Source: Sepiola atlantica (lineage: Eukaryota > Mollusca > Cephalopoda > Sepiida > Sepiolidae). From it: 64,000 nt of DNA. Positions 12,301 to 22,505 of the stretch are shown in pieces. Made by a program: the position numbers and the translations under genes. The stretch is from contig OY744516.1 of the NCBI GenBank assembly GCA_963556195.1, positions 29,901,183 through 29,965,182 on the forward strand. Direction: 5' to 3'. How positions within the stretch are numbered: the stretch's first letter is position 1; each line of letters starts with the position of its first letter. The notes below the pieces were generated by a model. That model made no database searches, was not told where the DNA came from, and saw only the letters and a program-made list of their open reading frames with translations.

Positions 12301-14926
12301 ATAACCGCACATACATTTTGCCACATCTAAAATCCATACATTCTTTATTATCATCAAACAACTCCACTGCCATCATATAACCGCACATACATTTTGCCAC
12401 ATCTAAAATCCATACATTCTTTATTATCATCAAACAACTCCACTGCCATCATATAATCGCACATACATTTTGCCACATCTAAAATCCATACATTCTTTAT
12501 TATCATCAAACAACTCCACTGCCATCATATAATCGCACATACATTTTGCCACATCTAAAATCCATACATTCTTTATTATCATCAAACAACTCCACTGCCA
12601 TCATATAATCGCACATACATTTTGCCACATCTAAAATCCATACATTCTTTATTATCATCAAACAACTCCACTGCCATCATATAATCGCACATACATTTTG
12701 TCACATCTAAAATCCATACATTCTTTATTATCATCAAACAACTCCACTGCCATCATATAATCGCACATACATTTTGCCGCATCTAAAATCCATACATTCT
12801 TTATTATCATCAAACAACTCCACTGCCATCATATAATCGCACATACATTTTGCCGCATCTAAAATCCATACATTCTTTATTATCATCAAACAACTCCACT
12901 GCCATCATATAATCGCACATACATTTTGCCACATCTAAAATCCATACATTCTTTATTATCATCAAACTCCACTGCCATCATATAATCGCACATACATTTT
13001 GCCACATCTAAAATCCATACATTCTTTATTATCATCAAACAACTACACTGCCATCATATAATCGCACATACATTTTGCCACATCTAAAATCCATACATTC
13101 TTTATTATCATCAAACAACTCCACTGCCATCATATAATCGCACATACATTTTGCCACATCTAAAATCCATACATTCTTTATTATCATCAAACAACTCCAC
13201 TGCCATCATATAATCGCACATACATTTTGTCACATCTAAAATCCATACATTCTTTATTATCATCAAACAACTCCACTGCCATCATATAATCGCACATACA
13301 TTTTGCCGCATCTAAAATCCATACATTCTTTATTATCATCAAACAACTCCACTGCCATCATATAATCGCACATACATTTTGCCGCATCTAAAATCCATAC
13401 ATTCTTTATTATCATCAAACAACTCCACTGCCATCATATAATCGCACATACATTTTGCCACATCTAAAATCCATACATTCTTTATTATCATCAAACTCCA
13501 CTGCCATCATATAATCGCACATACATTTTGTCACATCTAAAATCCATACATTCTTTATTATCATCAAACAACTCCACTGCCATCATATAATCGCACATAC
13601 ATTTTGCCGCATCTAAAATCCATACATTCTTTATTATCATCAAACAACTCCACTGCCATCATATAATCGCACATACATTTTGTCACATCTAAAATCCATA
13701 CATTCTTTATTATCATCAAACAACTCCACTGCCATCATATAATCGCACATACATTTTGCCGCATCTAAAATCCATACATTCTTTATTATCATCAAACAAC
13801 TCCACTGCCATCATATAATCGCACATACATTTTGCCACATCTAAAATCCATACATTCTTTATTATCATCAAACAACTCCACTGCCATCATATAATCGCAC
13901 ATACATTTTGCCACATCTAAAATCCATACATTCTTTATTATCATCAAACAACTACACTGCCATCATATAATCGCACATACATTTTGCCACATCTAAAATC
14001 CATACATTCTTTATTATCATCAAACAACTCCACTGCCATCATATAATCGCACATACATTTTGCCACATCTAAAATCCATACATTCTTTATTATCATCAAA
14101 CAACTACACTGCCATCATATAATCGCACATACATTTTGCCACATCTAAAATCCATACATTCTTTATTATCATCAAACAACTCCACTGCCATCATATAATC
14201 GCACATACATTTTGTCACATCTAAAATCCATACATTCTTTATTATCATCAAACAACTCCACTGCCATCATATAATCGCACATACATTTTGCCGCATCTAA
14301 AATCCATACATTCTTTATTATCATCAAACAACTCCACTTCCATCATATAATCGCACATACATTTTGCCGCATCTAAAATCCATACATTCTTTATTATCAT
14401 CAAACAACTCCACTGCCATCATATAATCGCACATACATTTTGCCACATCTAAAATCCATACATTCTTTATTATCATCAAACTCCACTGCCATCATATAAT
14501 CGCACATACATTTTGCCACATCTAAAATCCATACATTCTTTATTATCATCAAACAACTACACTGCCATCATATAATCGCACATACATTTTGCCACATCTA
14601 AAATCCATACATTCTTTATTATCATCAAACAACTCCACTGCCATCATATAATCGCACATACATTTTGCCACATCTAAAATCCATACATTCTTTATTATCA
14701 TCAAACAACTCCACTGCCATCATATAATCGCACATACATTTTGCCACATCTAAAATCCAGACATTCTTTATTATTATCAAACAACTCCACTGCCATCATA
14801 TAATCGCACATACATTTTGCCACATCTAAAATCCATACATTCTTTATTATCATCAAACAACTCCACTGCCATCATATAATCGCACATACATTTTGCCACA
14901 TCTAAAATCCATACATTCTTTATTAT
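9354..14926. repeat. 76-bp satellite array, left block (about 73 copies)
   Basis: The unit holds the blocks ccacatctaaaatccatac, attctttattatcatcaaac, aactccactgccatcatata and atcgcacatacattttg. Copies are near identical. Variants are atcgc/accgc/attgc, ccacatc/ccgcatc/tcacatc, an aatataac form, and units 3 bp shorter that lack one caa. Variants recur at fixed multiples (152, about 529 and 988 bp), so the array has higher-order structure. No coding function. Confidence 0.97.
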
Positions 14927-15200
14927 TGCTGTGGTGGCAACCACTCATTTGCATATACGAATAACGTTACACTATAAATGGCAAGCCTAGGTTGGCCTTA
15001 GAGTGTGTTATCTAAATGCCACCGGAAGTGACGCCGAAGAGCGTACATGTCCTCCCACCAAGACTCTCTGACTCGACACCTTCATTTGTACATACTGTAA
15101 ATATACCTTTTCTTTAATACACTTATTATTGCATTCTCCGTGTTGTTTGCGTCTTCATTGTATTCCTCACTAATTGTGGTTCAACCTTGCAACCACAACA
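14927..15200 (+). repeat. 5' LTR (complete)
   Basis: 274 bp, starting TG and ending CA (AACCACAACA). The ends form a short inverted repeat, TGTGGTGG...CCACAACA. A TATAAA box lies at 14973-14978. It is flanked on the left by the target duplication. Confidence 0.92.
14973..14978 (+). promoter_or_regulatory. TATA-like box in the 5' LTR
   Basis: TATAAA in the middle of the LTR, repeated at the same place in the other two LTRs. It is the likely start-site element for the genomic RNA. Confidence 0.4.
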
Positions 15201-15766
15201 GTTGGAGACGAGATATGAAGCGTCAAATATAACAGTTTGACGAAGAACTATAAAAAAAAAAGTACAATGCAAAGTGTTGACGAGCAAACGGATTTTACGC
15301 TAAAGAAAAGTTTTCAACTTAAGTGAAAAAAAAAAAAAATCGAACGTGGCAAAAGCGACAATTTACGCCGTTTTCTGGGAATCCGACTTACAAACGAATG
15401 TAAAAGTGAATTTTTGTTTTGTCGCTAAACGACAAATCTGTTTTGTATTACTAAAGGACTAACTTGCAAACGAAAAGCGGATTTTGTTCTGTCGCAAAAC
15501 GACAGGTCAGACTCGTATTACGAAAAGCAAGGAAGTAACCTACGAAAAAAAAAAAAGAAGTTCACTGGTGGATTCTAATTACTGCTCCCCGTTAGCAAAA
15601 CAACTAAAGGAATCTTTTAATTAATAATTTATTTGGCGGCGGTACTAAAAGGAAATACTATAGCTAGAAATTAAAGCTCAAGGAAAGGATTTTTTTTTTA
15701 AAAGTTGTCACTGGATAACGGATAATACAGTAAAACGTCACGAAAAAAAAAAAAAAAAAAAAAAAA
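15201..15766 (+). other. Gypsy untranslated leader
   Basis: Non-coding, AT-rich leader between LTR and gag, with repeated cgacaaatctg/cgacaggtcag blocks and several A runs. A 24-base A run immediately precedes the gag ATG. The later half is repeated at 19791-20069. Confidence 0.7.
15203..15220 (+). promoter_or_regulatory. putative primer-binding site
   Basis: TGGAGACGAGATATGAAG starts two bases after the 5' LTR, the expected place for pairing with a tRNA 3' CCA end. I could not assign the tRNA. The second internal region has lost this site. Confidence 0.4.
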
Positions 15767-16972
15767 ATGGAAGAATTATCAAAAATGTTCATGCAATTTT
15801 TACAGGCACAAGCTGACCGCGAGGAAAGACAAAATCAGGCACAAGCTGACCGCGAGGAAAGACAAATTAAACGTTTAGAAAAAAGCGAGGAAAGACAAAA
15901 TGAACGTTTTGCTAAAACACTGGAACTACTAATGAGTAATCGAGAAAATGTCGACAGTGTTAATTTCTCCCATACAACTATCTTTAATAGTATGGACACA
16001 TTTAATTATGTGCCGGAGGAAGGAAAGACTTTTGAAGCATACTATACAAGATACGACGATTTTTTTCAACTGGACTGCAAAAATTGGCCAAATAGCCAGA
16101 AAGTGAGCCTTTTACTCAGGAAATTGGGTACATCAGAACACAGCAAATTCATAGATTACATATTACCTAAAAAAACTGCGGAATTAGAGTTCATGGAAGC
16201 TGTGAAATTACTAAAAGAATTATTTAATCCAAATGTATCTCTTTTTCATAAAAGATGGCTGTGCATGAATCTAAGAAAGATGGACAACCAAGATTATTTG
16301 ACATACGCATCAGTTGTCAATAAAAACTGCGATAATTTTAAGCTTGCGGAACTAACGGTAGAAGATTTTAAATGTCTAATCTTCGCACAAGGGTTAGTTT
16401 CCACGAAAAATGCAGAAATACGCAGACGAGTGTTGTCTAAGCTGGAATCTGAGCACGATTTAACCCTCCAGAAACTAGCAGAGGACTGTGAAAGGGCCAT
16501 TACACTAAAAAAGGATTTAAAAAATATAGAAGAATCCGGAGTGGCATATGTAAGAAAAGTTAGAAAACCATACACACCAACCAAGAACTTTACAAAGAAA
16601 AGCAATCAAAATGGAACGAGGTATTACAATCCTAATAACCATAAATATAGGACAGAATATAACAAGCTTCTTCCTAGATATAACTGTAAGAGATGTGCAG
16701 AAAAGCATTGGAAATCAGAGTGTCCTTATAAGAAGAAAAAATGCTACATTTGTAAGAAGGTGGGACACAAAAGCGATTGCTGCAGATATAAAGATTACAC
16801 CAGAAAGAGAGTACAGCAAACAAAATCAAATACAAAATTAGACAAAGATCGGCGAAAATACGTAAAAGTGGAAATATTTAAAACACCAATAAAGTTACAA
16901 CTCGACTCCGGCTCCGATATTTCTATTATAAACCTAAATACATGGAAAAGTTGGGTAAAAAACCAACCATGA
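15767..16972 (+). pseudogene. gag: Gypsy gag and start of protease, copy 1
   Basis: 401-codon frame starting MEELSKMFMQFLQ. Gag packages the element RNA into cytoplasmic particles. The N-terminus has a charged, coiled-coil-like repeat (QADREERQ) at about residues 13-50. A capsid-like helical region follows, then two zinc knuckles: C-x2-C-x3-H-x4-C near residue 306 and C-x2-C-x4-H-x4-C near residue 326. The frame then enters the protease, with the active-site string LDSGSD near residue 383. It ends out of frame after LNTWK: compared with copy 2, one A is missing in the run at about 16946, which shifts the frame. The first knuckle is one residue shorter than usual. The intact element probably made one continuous Gag-Pol ORF, because copy 2 reads through here. 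Confidence 0.9.
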
Positions 16973-17175
16973 TGAAAACGAGTAAATCAGCCCGGACGGT
17001 AACTGGTGGGGGTATAAAATTTGAAGGAGAAGTTGTCCTTCCGATAAAATTAAAAGGGATTACGAAGAAATTAAAAATATTCGTACTGAAAAATAGTGAA
17101 AATCTTTTTGGAATAGATTTAATTGAGAAATTTGGTCTATGGGATAAGCCAATCAATACATTCTGTAAAAAATAG
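16942..17175 (+). pseudogene. Gypsy protease, shifted frame, copy 1
   Basis: Continuation of the retropepsin domain in the +1 frame: KLGKKPTMMKTSKSARTVTGGG then GIDLIEKFGLWDKP. The family cleaves the Gag-Pol polyprotein. It ends at TAG (17173-17175) because one base is lost in ctgtaaaaaatag compared with ctgtaataaaatag in copy 2. So copy 1 carries two single-base losses between gag and pol. Confidence 0.85.
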
Positions 17176-19616
17176 AATGTTCTTCTCCAACAACAGTAAA
17201 TATAAAAGACGATTTAAAAGAATTATTTCCTGAAGCATTCACGACAAACTTAGGTCGCTGTAATAAATTCAAGGCCTCGTTTGAACTTAAAGAAAACGCC
17301 AGCCCAATTTTTAGAAAAAAGCGAAACGTTCCGTTCGCTGGGTTGGAAAAGATTAATAAAGAATTAGATAGATTGGAACAGACAGAAATTCTATCAAAAA
17401 TAGAACACAGCGAGTGGGCAGCTCCCACCGTATACGTAAAGAAAAAGAATGACGAAGTTAGAGTGTGCGCAGATTTTTCGACCGGGGTCAACTCCCTATT
17501 AAAAGATCACCATTACCCTCTACCAAGTCCAGAGGAAATATTCACGAAGTTAAATGGTGGTAATATCTTCTCCAAGATAGACTTGAGCGATGCATATTTG
17601 CAAATACCGGTCGAGGAAAATTGCTCAAAGATACTATGCATCAATACGCATAAGGGATTGTACAAATACAACCGATTGCCCTTTGGCATCAAAGTAGCGC
17701 CTGCCATTTTTCAGCAAGCGATGGACACCATGCTAAGTGGTATTGAGTGCGCATGTGCATACCTGGACGACATTGTTGTCAGGAGCAAATCCCTACAAGA
17801 ACATAAGGAACATTTGAAACAAGTATTTACTCGAATACAAGAATTCGGCTTTAAAGTAAAAGAAAGTAAATGTGACTTTTGTATGAGCGAGATTAAGTAT
17901 CTTGGACACATAATAAACAAACATGGACGACGTCCAGACCCAGACAGATCAGCGGCAATAAAAAATATGCCAGCACCTGATAACGTAACAACCTTGCAGA
18001 GTATCTTAGGACTCGCAAATTATTATCAATCTTTTATTGAAGGAATGCATAACTTGCGAGCCCCCTTAAATAATCTGCTTAAAAAGAATACACATTGGAA
18101 CTGGACGCAAGAATGTCAAACCGCTTTTGACAAAATAAAGAGCGCACTAACATCCGAATTATTCTTAACGCATTTTGACACAAAATTAAAAGTAGTCGTC
18201 GCGAGTGACGCTAGTTCCTACGGCTTAGGAGCATGCATTCAACATATTATGCCGGATGGGTCTAGAAAACCAATAGCGTACGCTTCGAGAACGCTGATAC
18301 CAGCCGAGAGGGCATATTCACAAATCGAAAAAGAAGCATTGAGCATAATCTTTTCCGTGACTAAATTTCACCGATATTTATATGGTAGACAATTCTTACT
18401 TGAAACCGACCATAAACCGTTAGTCACGATATATGGATCAAAAAAAGGATTGCCGGTATACACCGCAAATAGATTGCTGCGCTGGGGTACAATCTTACTT
18501 AATTACGATTTCCAGCTACAACATCTAGCATCAAAAAAGATTGGTGAGAGAGTGGTAATACCCAAAACATTGCAGAATAGGATGTTGAGAAATTTCCATA
18601 CGGGACATCCGGGGATAAATCGAATAAAGTCGTTAATGAGAAGCTACGTATACTGGCGTAACATGGACACTGACATAGCAGCAACAATAAATAAATGTAA
18701 AGGATGCCAGTTAGCAGCAAAATCCCCACCTATAGTACACAAACCTTGGCCGAAAACCGACCAACCATGGTCGAGAATCCACATGGACTTCGCTGGTCCA
18801 GTAAGAGAAAACTATTATTTAATTGTAGTGGATAGTTACACAAAATGGCCGGAGGTAATGCGTTGCAGGAATCCAACAACGAACAACTCAATAGGGTTCC
18901 TACACGAGTTATTTGCAAGATTCGGTGTACCAGACACACTGGTCACTGACAACGGAACGCAGTTCACATCCGCAGAGTTTAAGGAATTTTGCGACACGTT
19001 CCGAGTGAAGCACATCACGACTCCGCCGTATCATCCAAGGTCGAACGGCCTTGCGGAAAGGTTCGTGGATACGCTAAAACGAGCGTTAAAGAAATCCATT
19101 GGAACACCAACAGAAAAAGCTTTGCAACAATTCTTGCAAGTTTATAGGATTACACCACATCCTAGTACACCATCAAACATATCACCAGCTGATCTAATGT
19201 TTGCCAGAAAGGTAAAATCAGCGTTTGATAAACTGTTGCCAAGACAGGCAATTATCCGAAACACTACACACACGAGAAGAAAGAAATATAACTCGGGAGA
19301 TCGAGTATATTTTAAGTGCTACAAGAATAACACATCTTACTGGGAATGTGGAGTAGTGGATAAACGCATTGGTGATTGTACATATATGATTAAAGGTCCA
19401 CAGAGTATACATAAAAGGCACCTAAATCAGATAAAAAAACGTCATATCCAAGATGATGATTATACGACAACAGTCGAAGAGGAGGAAACCATAGATGTCA
19501 TATACGAATCCTTTAATTTGGAACCGCCTCAATATACACCTGAACCCCGAAGATCAGGTAGGAAAAGAAAATTTAATGAACCATTGATGGTAAACCCAAA
19601 AAGAAAAAGATATTGA
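17176..19616 (+). pseudogene. pol: Gypsy pol: reverse transcriptase, RNase H, integrase, copy 1
   Basis: The frame is open from just after the protease stop (ECSSPTTVN...) and runs to TGA at 19614-19616, over 800 codons. RT shows LPFGIKVAPAIFQQ and the YLDD catalytic motif (about 17759-17770). RNase H shows SDASSYGLGA and ETDHKPL. Integrase shows the H-x4-H/C-x2-C zinc site (HTGHPG ... CKGC) and a D,D-35-E triad: HMDFAGP, TDNGTQF and LAERF. Between NYDFQLQHLASKK and GERVVIPKTLQ the usual ADALSR end of RNase H and the linker to integrase are missing, so an in-frame deletion near 18535-18550 is likely. With the upstream frameshifts this copy cannot make a normal polyprotein, although the long frame implies fairly recent activity. 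Confidence 0.9.
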
Positions 19617-19638
19617 AATCTGTGTGACTTCAAATCTT

Positions 19639-19648
19639 GGGAGGGGGG
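19639..19648 (+). promoter_or_regulatory. polypurine tract
   Basis: GGGAGGGGGG directly precedes the second LTR, as expected for the plus-strand primer. The same tract (AGGAGGGGGG, 22225-22234) precedes the third LTR. Confidence 0.8.
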
Positions 19649-19790
19649 TGTTGTGGTGGCAACCACTCATTTGCATATACGAATAACGTTACACTATAAA
19701 TGGCAAGCCTAGGTTGGCTTTAGAGTGTGTTATCTAAATGCCACCGGAAGTGACGCCGAAGAACGTACATGTCCTCCCACCAAGACTCTC
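19649..19790 (+). repeat. middle LTR, truncated
   Basis: Matches the first 142 bp of the 5' LTR up to AAGACTCTC and then joins directly to CGAAAAGCGG, which lies at 15471 in the first copy. About 402 bp are missing relative to copy 1: the rest of the LTR, the primer site and the proximal leader. Confidence 0.92.
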
Positions 19791-20069
19791 GAAAAGCGGA
19801 TTTTGTTCTGTCGCAAAACGACAGGTCAGACTCGTATTACGAAAAGCAAGGAAGTAACCTACGGAAAAAAAGTTCACCAGTGGATTCTAATTACTGCCTC
19901 CCGTTAGCAAAACAACAACTAAAGGAATCTTTTAATTAATAATTTGTTTGGCGGCGGTACTAAAAGGAAATACCATAGCTAGAAATTAAAGCTCAAGGAA
20001 AGGATTTTTTTTTAAAAGTTGTCACTGGATAACGTATAATACAGTAAAACGTCACGAAAGAAAAAAAAA

Positions 20070-20789
20070 ATGGAAGACTTATCAAAAATGTTCATGCAAT
20101 TTTTACAGTCACAAGCTGACCGCGAGGAAAGACAATATCAGGCACAAGCTGACCGCGAGGAAAGACAAAATGAACGTTTTGCTAAAACACTGGAACTACT
20201 AAAGAGTAATCGAGAAAATGTCGACAGTGTTAATTTCTCCCATACAACTATCTTTAATAGTATGGACACATTTAATTATGTGCCGGAGGAAGGAAAGACT
20301 TTTGAAGCATACTATACAAGATACGAGGATGTCTTTAAACTGGACTGCAAAAATTGGCCAAATAGCCAGAAAGTGAGCCTCTTACTCAGGAAATTGGGTA
20401 CATCAGAACACAGCAAATTCATAGATTACATATTACCTAAAAAAACTGCGGAATTAGAGTTCATGGAAGCTGTGAAATTACTAAAAGAATTATTTAATCC
20501 AAATATATCTCTTTTTCATAAAAGATGGCTGTGCATGAATCTAAGAAAGATGGACAACAAAGATTATTTGACATACGCATCAGTTGTCAATAAAAACTGC
20601 GATAATTTTAAGCTTGCGGAACTAACGGTAGAAGATTTTAAATGTCTAATCTTCGCACAAGGGTTAGTTTCCACGAAAAATGCAGAAATACGCAGACGAG
20701 TGTTGTCTAAGCTGGAATCTGAGCAAGATTTATCCCTCCAGAAACTAGCAGAGGACTGTGAAAGGGCCATTACACTAAAAAGGGATTAA
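20070..20789 (+). pseudogene. gag: Gypsy gag, copy 2 (nonsense-interrupted)
   Basis: 239-codon frame nearly identical to the N-terminal part of copy 1, with one REERQ segment fewer. It stops at TAA (20787-20789) where copy 1 has TTA. The frame continues in phase at 20811, so a single substitution broke the gene. Confidence 0.9.
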
Positions 20790-20810
20790 AAAAATATAGA
20801 AGAATCCGGA

Positions 20811-22202
20811 GTGGCATATGTAAGAAAAGTTAGAAAACTATACACACCAACCAAGAACTTTACAAAGAAAAGCAATCGAAATGGAACGGGATATTACAAT
20901 CCTAATAACCATAAATATAGGACAGAATATAACAAGCCTCTTCCTAGATATAACTGTAAGAGATGTGCAGAAAAGCATTGGGAATCAGAGTGTCCTTATA
21001 AGAAGAAAAAATGCTACATTTGTAAGAAGGTGGGACACAAAAGCGATTGCTGCAGATATAAAGATTACACCAGAAAGAGAGTACAGCAAACAAAATCAAA
21101 TACAAAATTAGACAAAGATCGGCGAAAATACGTAAAAGTGGAAATATTTAAAACACCAATAAAGTTACAACTCGACTCCGGCTCCGATATTTCTATTATA
21201 AACCTGAATACATGGAAAAAGTTGGGTAAAAAAACAACCATGATGAAAACGAGTAAATCAGCCCGGACGGTAACTGGTGGTGGTATAAAATTTGAAGGAG
21301 AAGTTGTCCTTCCGATAAAATTAAAAGGGATTACGAAGAAATTAAAAATATTCGTACTGAATAATAGTGAAAATCTGTTTGGAATAGATTTAATTGAGAA
21401 ATTTGGACTATGGGATAAGCCAATCAATACATTCTGTAATAAAATAGAATGTTCTTCGCCAACAACGAACAACTCAATAGGGTTCCTACACGAGTTGTTA
21501 GCAAGACTCGGTGTACCAGACACACTGGTCACTGACAACGGAACGCAGTTCACATCCGCAGAGTTTAAGGAATTTTGCGACACGTTCCGAGTGAAGCACA
21601 TCACGACTCCGCCGTATCATCCAAGGTCGAACGGCCTTGCGGAAAGGTTCGTGGACACGCTAAAACGAGCGTTAAAGAAATCCATTGGAACACCAACAGA
21701 AAAAGCTTTGCAACAATTCTTGCAAGTTTATAGGATTACACCACATCCTAGTACACCATCAAACATATCACCAGCTGATCTAATGTTTGCCAGAAAGGTA
21801 AAATCAGCGTTTGATAAACTGTTGCCAAGACAGGCAATTATCCGAAACACTACACACACGAGAAGAAAGAAATATAACTCGGGAGATCGAGTATATTTTA
21901 AGTGCTACAAGAATAACACATCTTACTGGGAATGTGGAGTAGTGGATAAACGCATTGGTGATTGTACATATATGATTAAAGGTCCACAGAGTATACATAA
22001 AAGGCACCTAAATCAGATAAAAAAACGTCATATCCAAGATGATGATTATACGACAACAGTCGAAGAGGAGGAAACCATAGATGTCATATACGAATCCTTT
22101 AATTTAGAACCGCCTCAATATACACCTGAACCCCGAAGATCAGGTAGGAAAAGAAAATTTAATGAACCATTGATGGTAAACCCAAAAAGAAAAAGATATT
22201 GA
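20811..22202 (+). pseudogene. Gypsy gag zinc knuckles-protease-integrase fusion, copy 2
   Basis: 463-codon frame in the same phase as the preceding gag piece. It holds both zinc knuckles, an uninterrupted protease (LDSGSD ... LIEKFGLWDKP), and then jumps directly to the second half of the integrase (TDNGTQF, LAERF, C-terminal basic tail KRKRY). RT, RNase H and the integrase zinc site and first catalytic Asp are absent. The join falls in CCAACAAC, present at 17187-17194 and 18873-18880 in copy 1. The lost 1,686 bp is a multiple of three, so the frame survived by chance. It may be read as a Gag-protease-integrase-tail protein, but it lacks polymerase. Confidence 0.9.
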
Positions 22203-22234
22203 AATCTGTGTGACTTCAAATCTTAGGAGGGGGG

Positions 22235-22505
22235 TGTTGTGGTGGCAACCACTCATTTGCATATACGAATAACGTTACACTATAAATGGCAAGCCTAGGT
22301 TGGCCTTAGAGTGTGTTATCTAAATGCCACCGAAAGTGACGCCGAAGAGCGTACATGTCCTCCCACCAAGACTCTCTGACTCGACACCTTCATTTGTACA
22401 TACTGTAAATATACCTTTTCTTTAATACACTTATTATTGCATTCTCCGTGTTTGCGTCTTCATTGTATTCCTCACTAATTGTGGTTCAACCTTGCAACCA
22501 CAACA
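22235..22505 (+). repeat. 3' LTR (complete)
   Basis: 271 bp, as the 5' LTR apart from a 3-bp loss (tgttgtttg to tgtttg) and a few substitutions. Ends CCACAACA and is followed by the ATTAT target duplication and resumed satellite. Confidence 0.92.

Larger units (their letters stand above)
14927..22505 (+). mobile_element. composite Ty3/Gypsy retrotransposon (LTR-internal-LTR-internal-LTR)
   Basis: Three LTR copies begin TG(T/C)TGTGGTGGCAACC at 14927, 19649 and 22235. Two internal regions lie between them, both on the plus strand. The whole is bounded by ATTAT at 14922-14926 and 22506-22510, a 5-bp target duplication that rebuilds one intact 76-bp satellite unit when joined. The first internal region carries gag, protease, RT, RNase H and integrase with frameshifts. 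The second has lost RT, RNase H and part of the integrase, and its preceding LTR is truncated. The zinc knuckles, single gag-pol frame and K02A2.6-like integrase suggest a Mag-like clade, but this is by resemblance only. Confidence 0.93.

Noticed and set aside
16517..21604. Minus-strand frames within the Gypsy element (for example the 179-codon frame at 21065-21604)
   Set aside because: Antisense shadows of gag, protease and integrase coding sequence.
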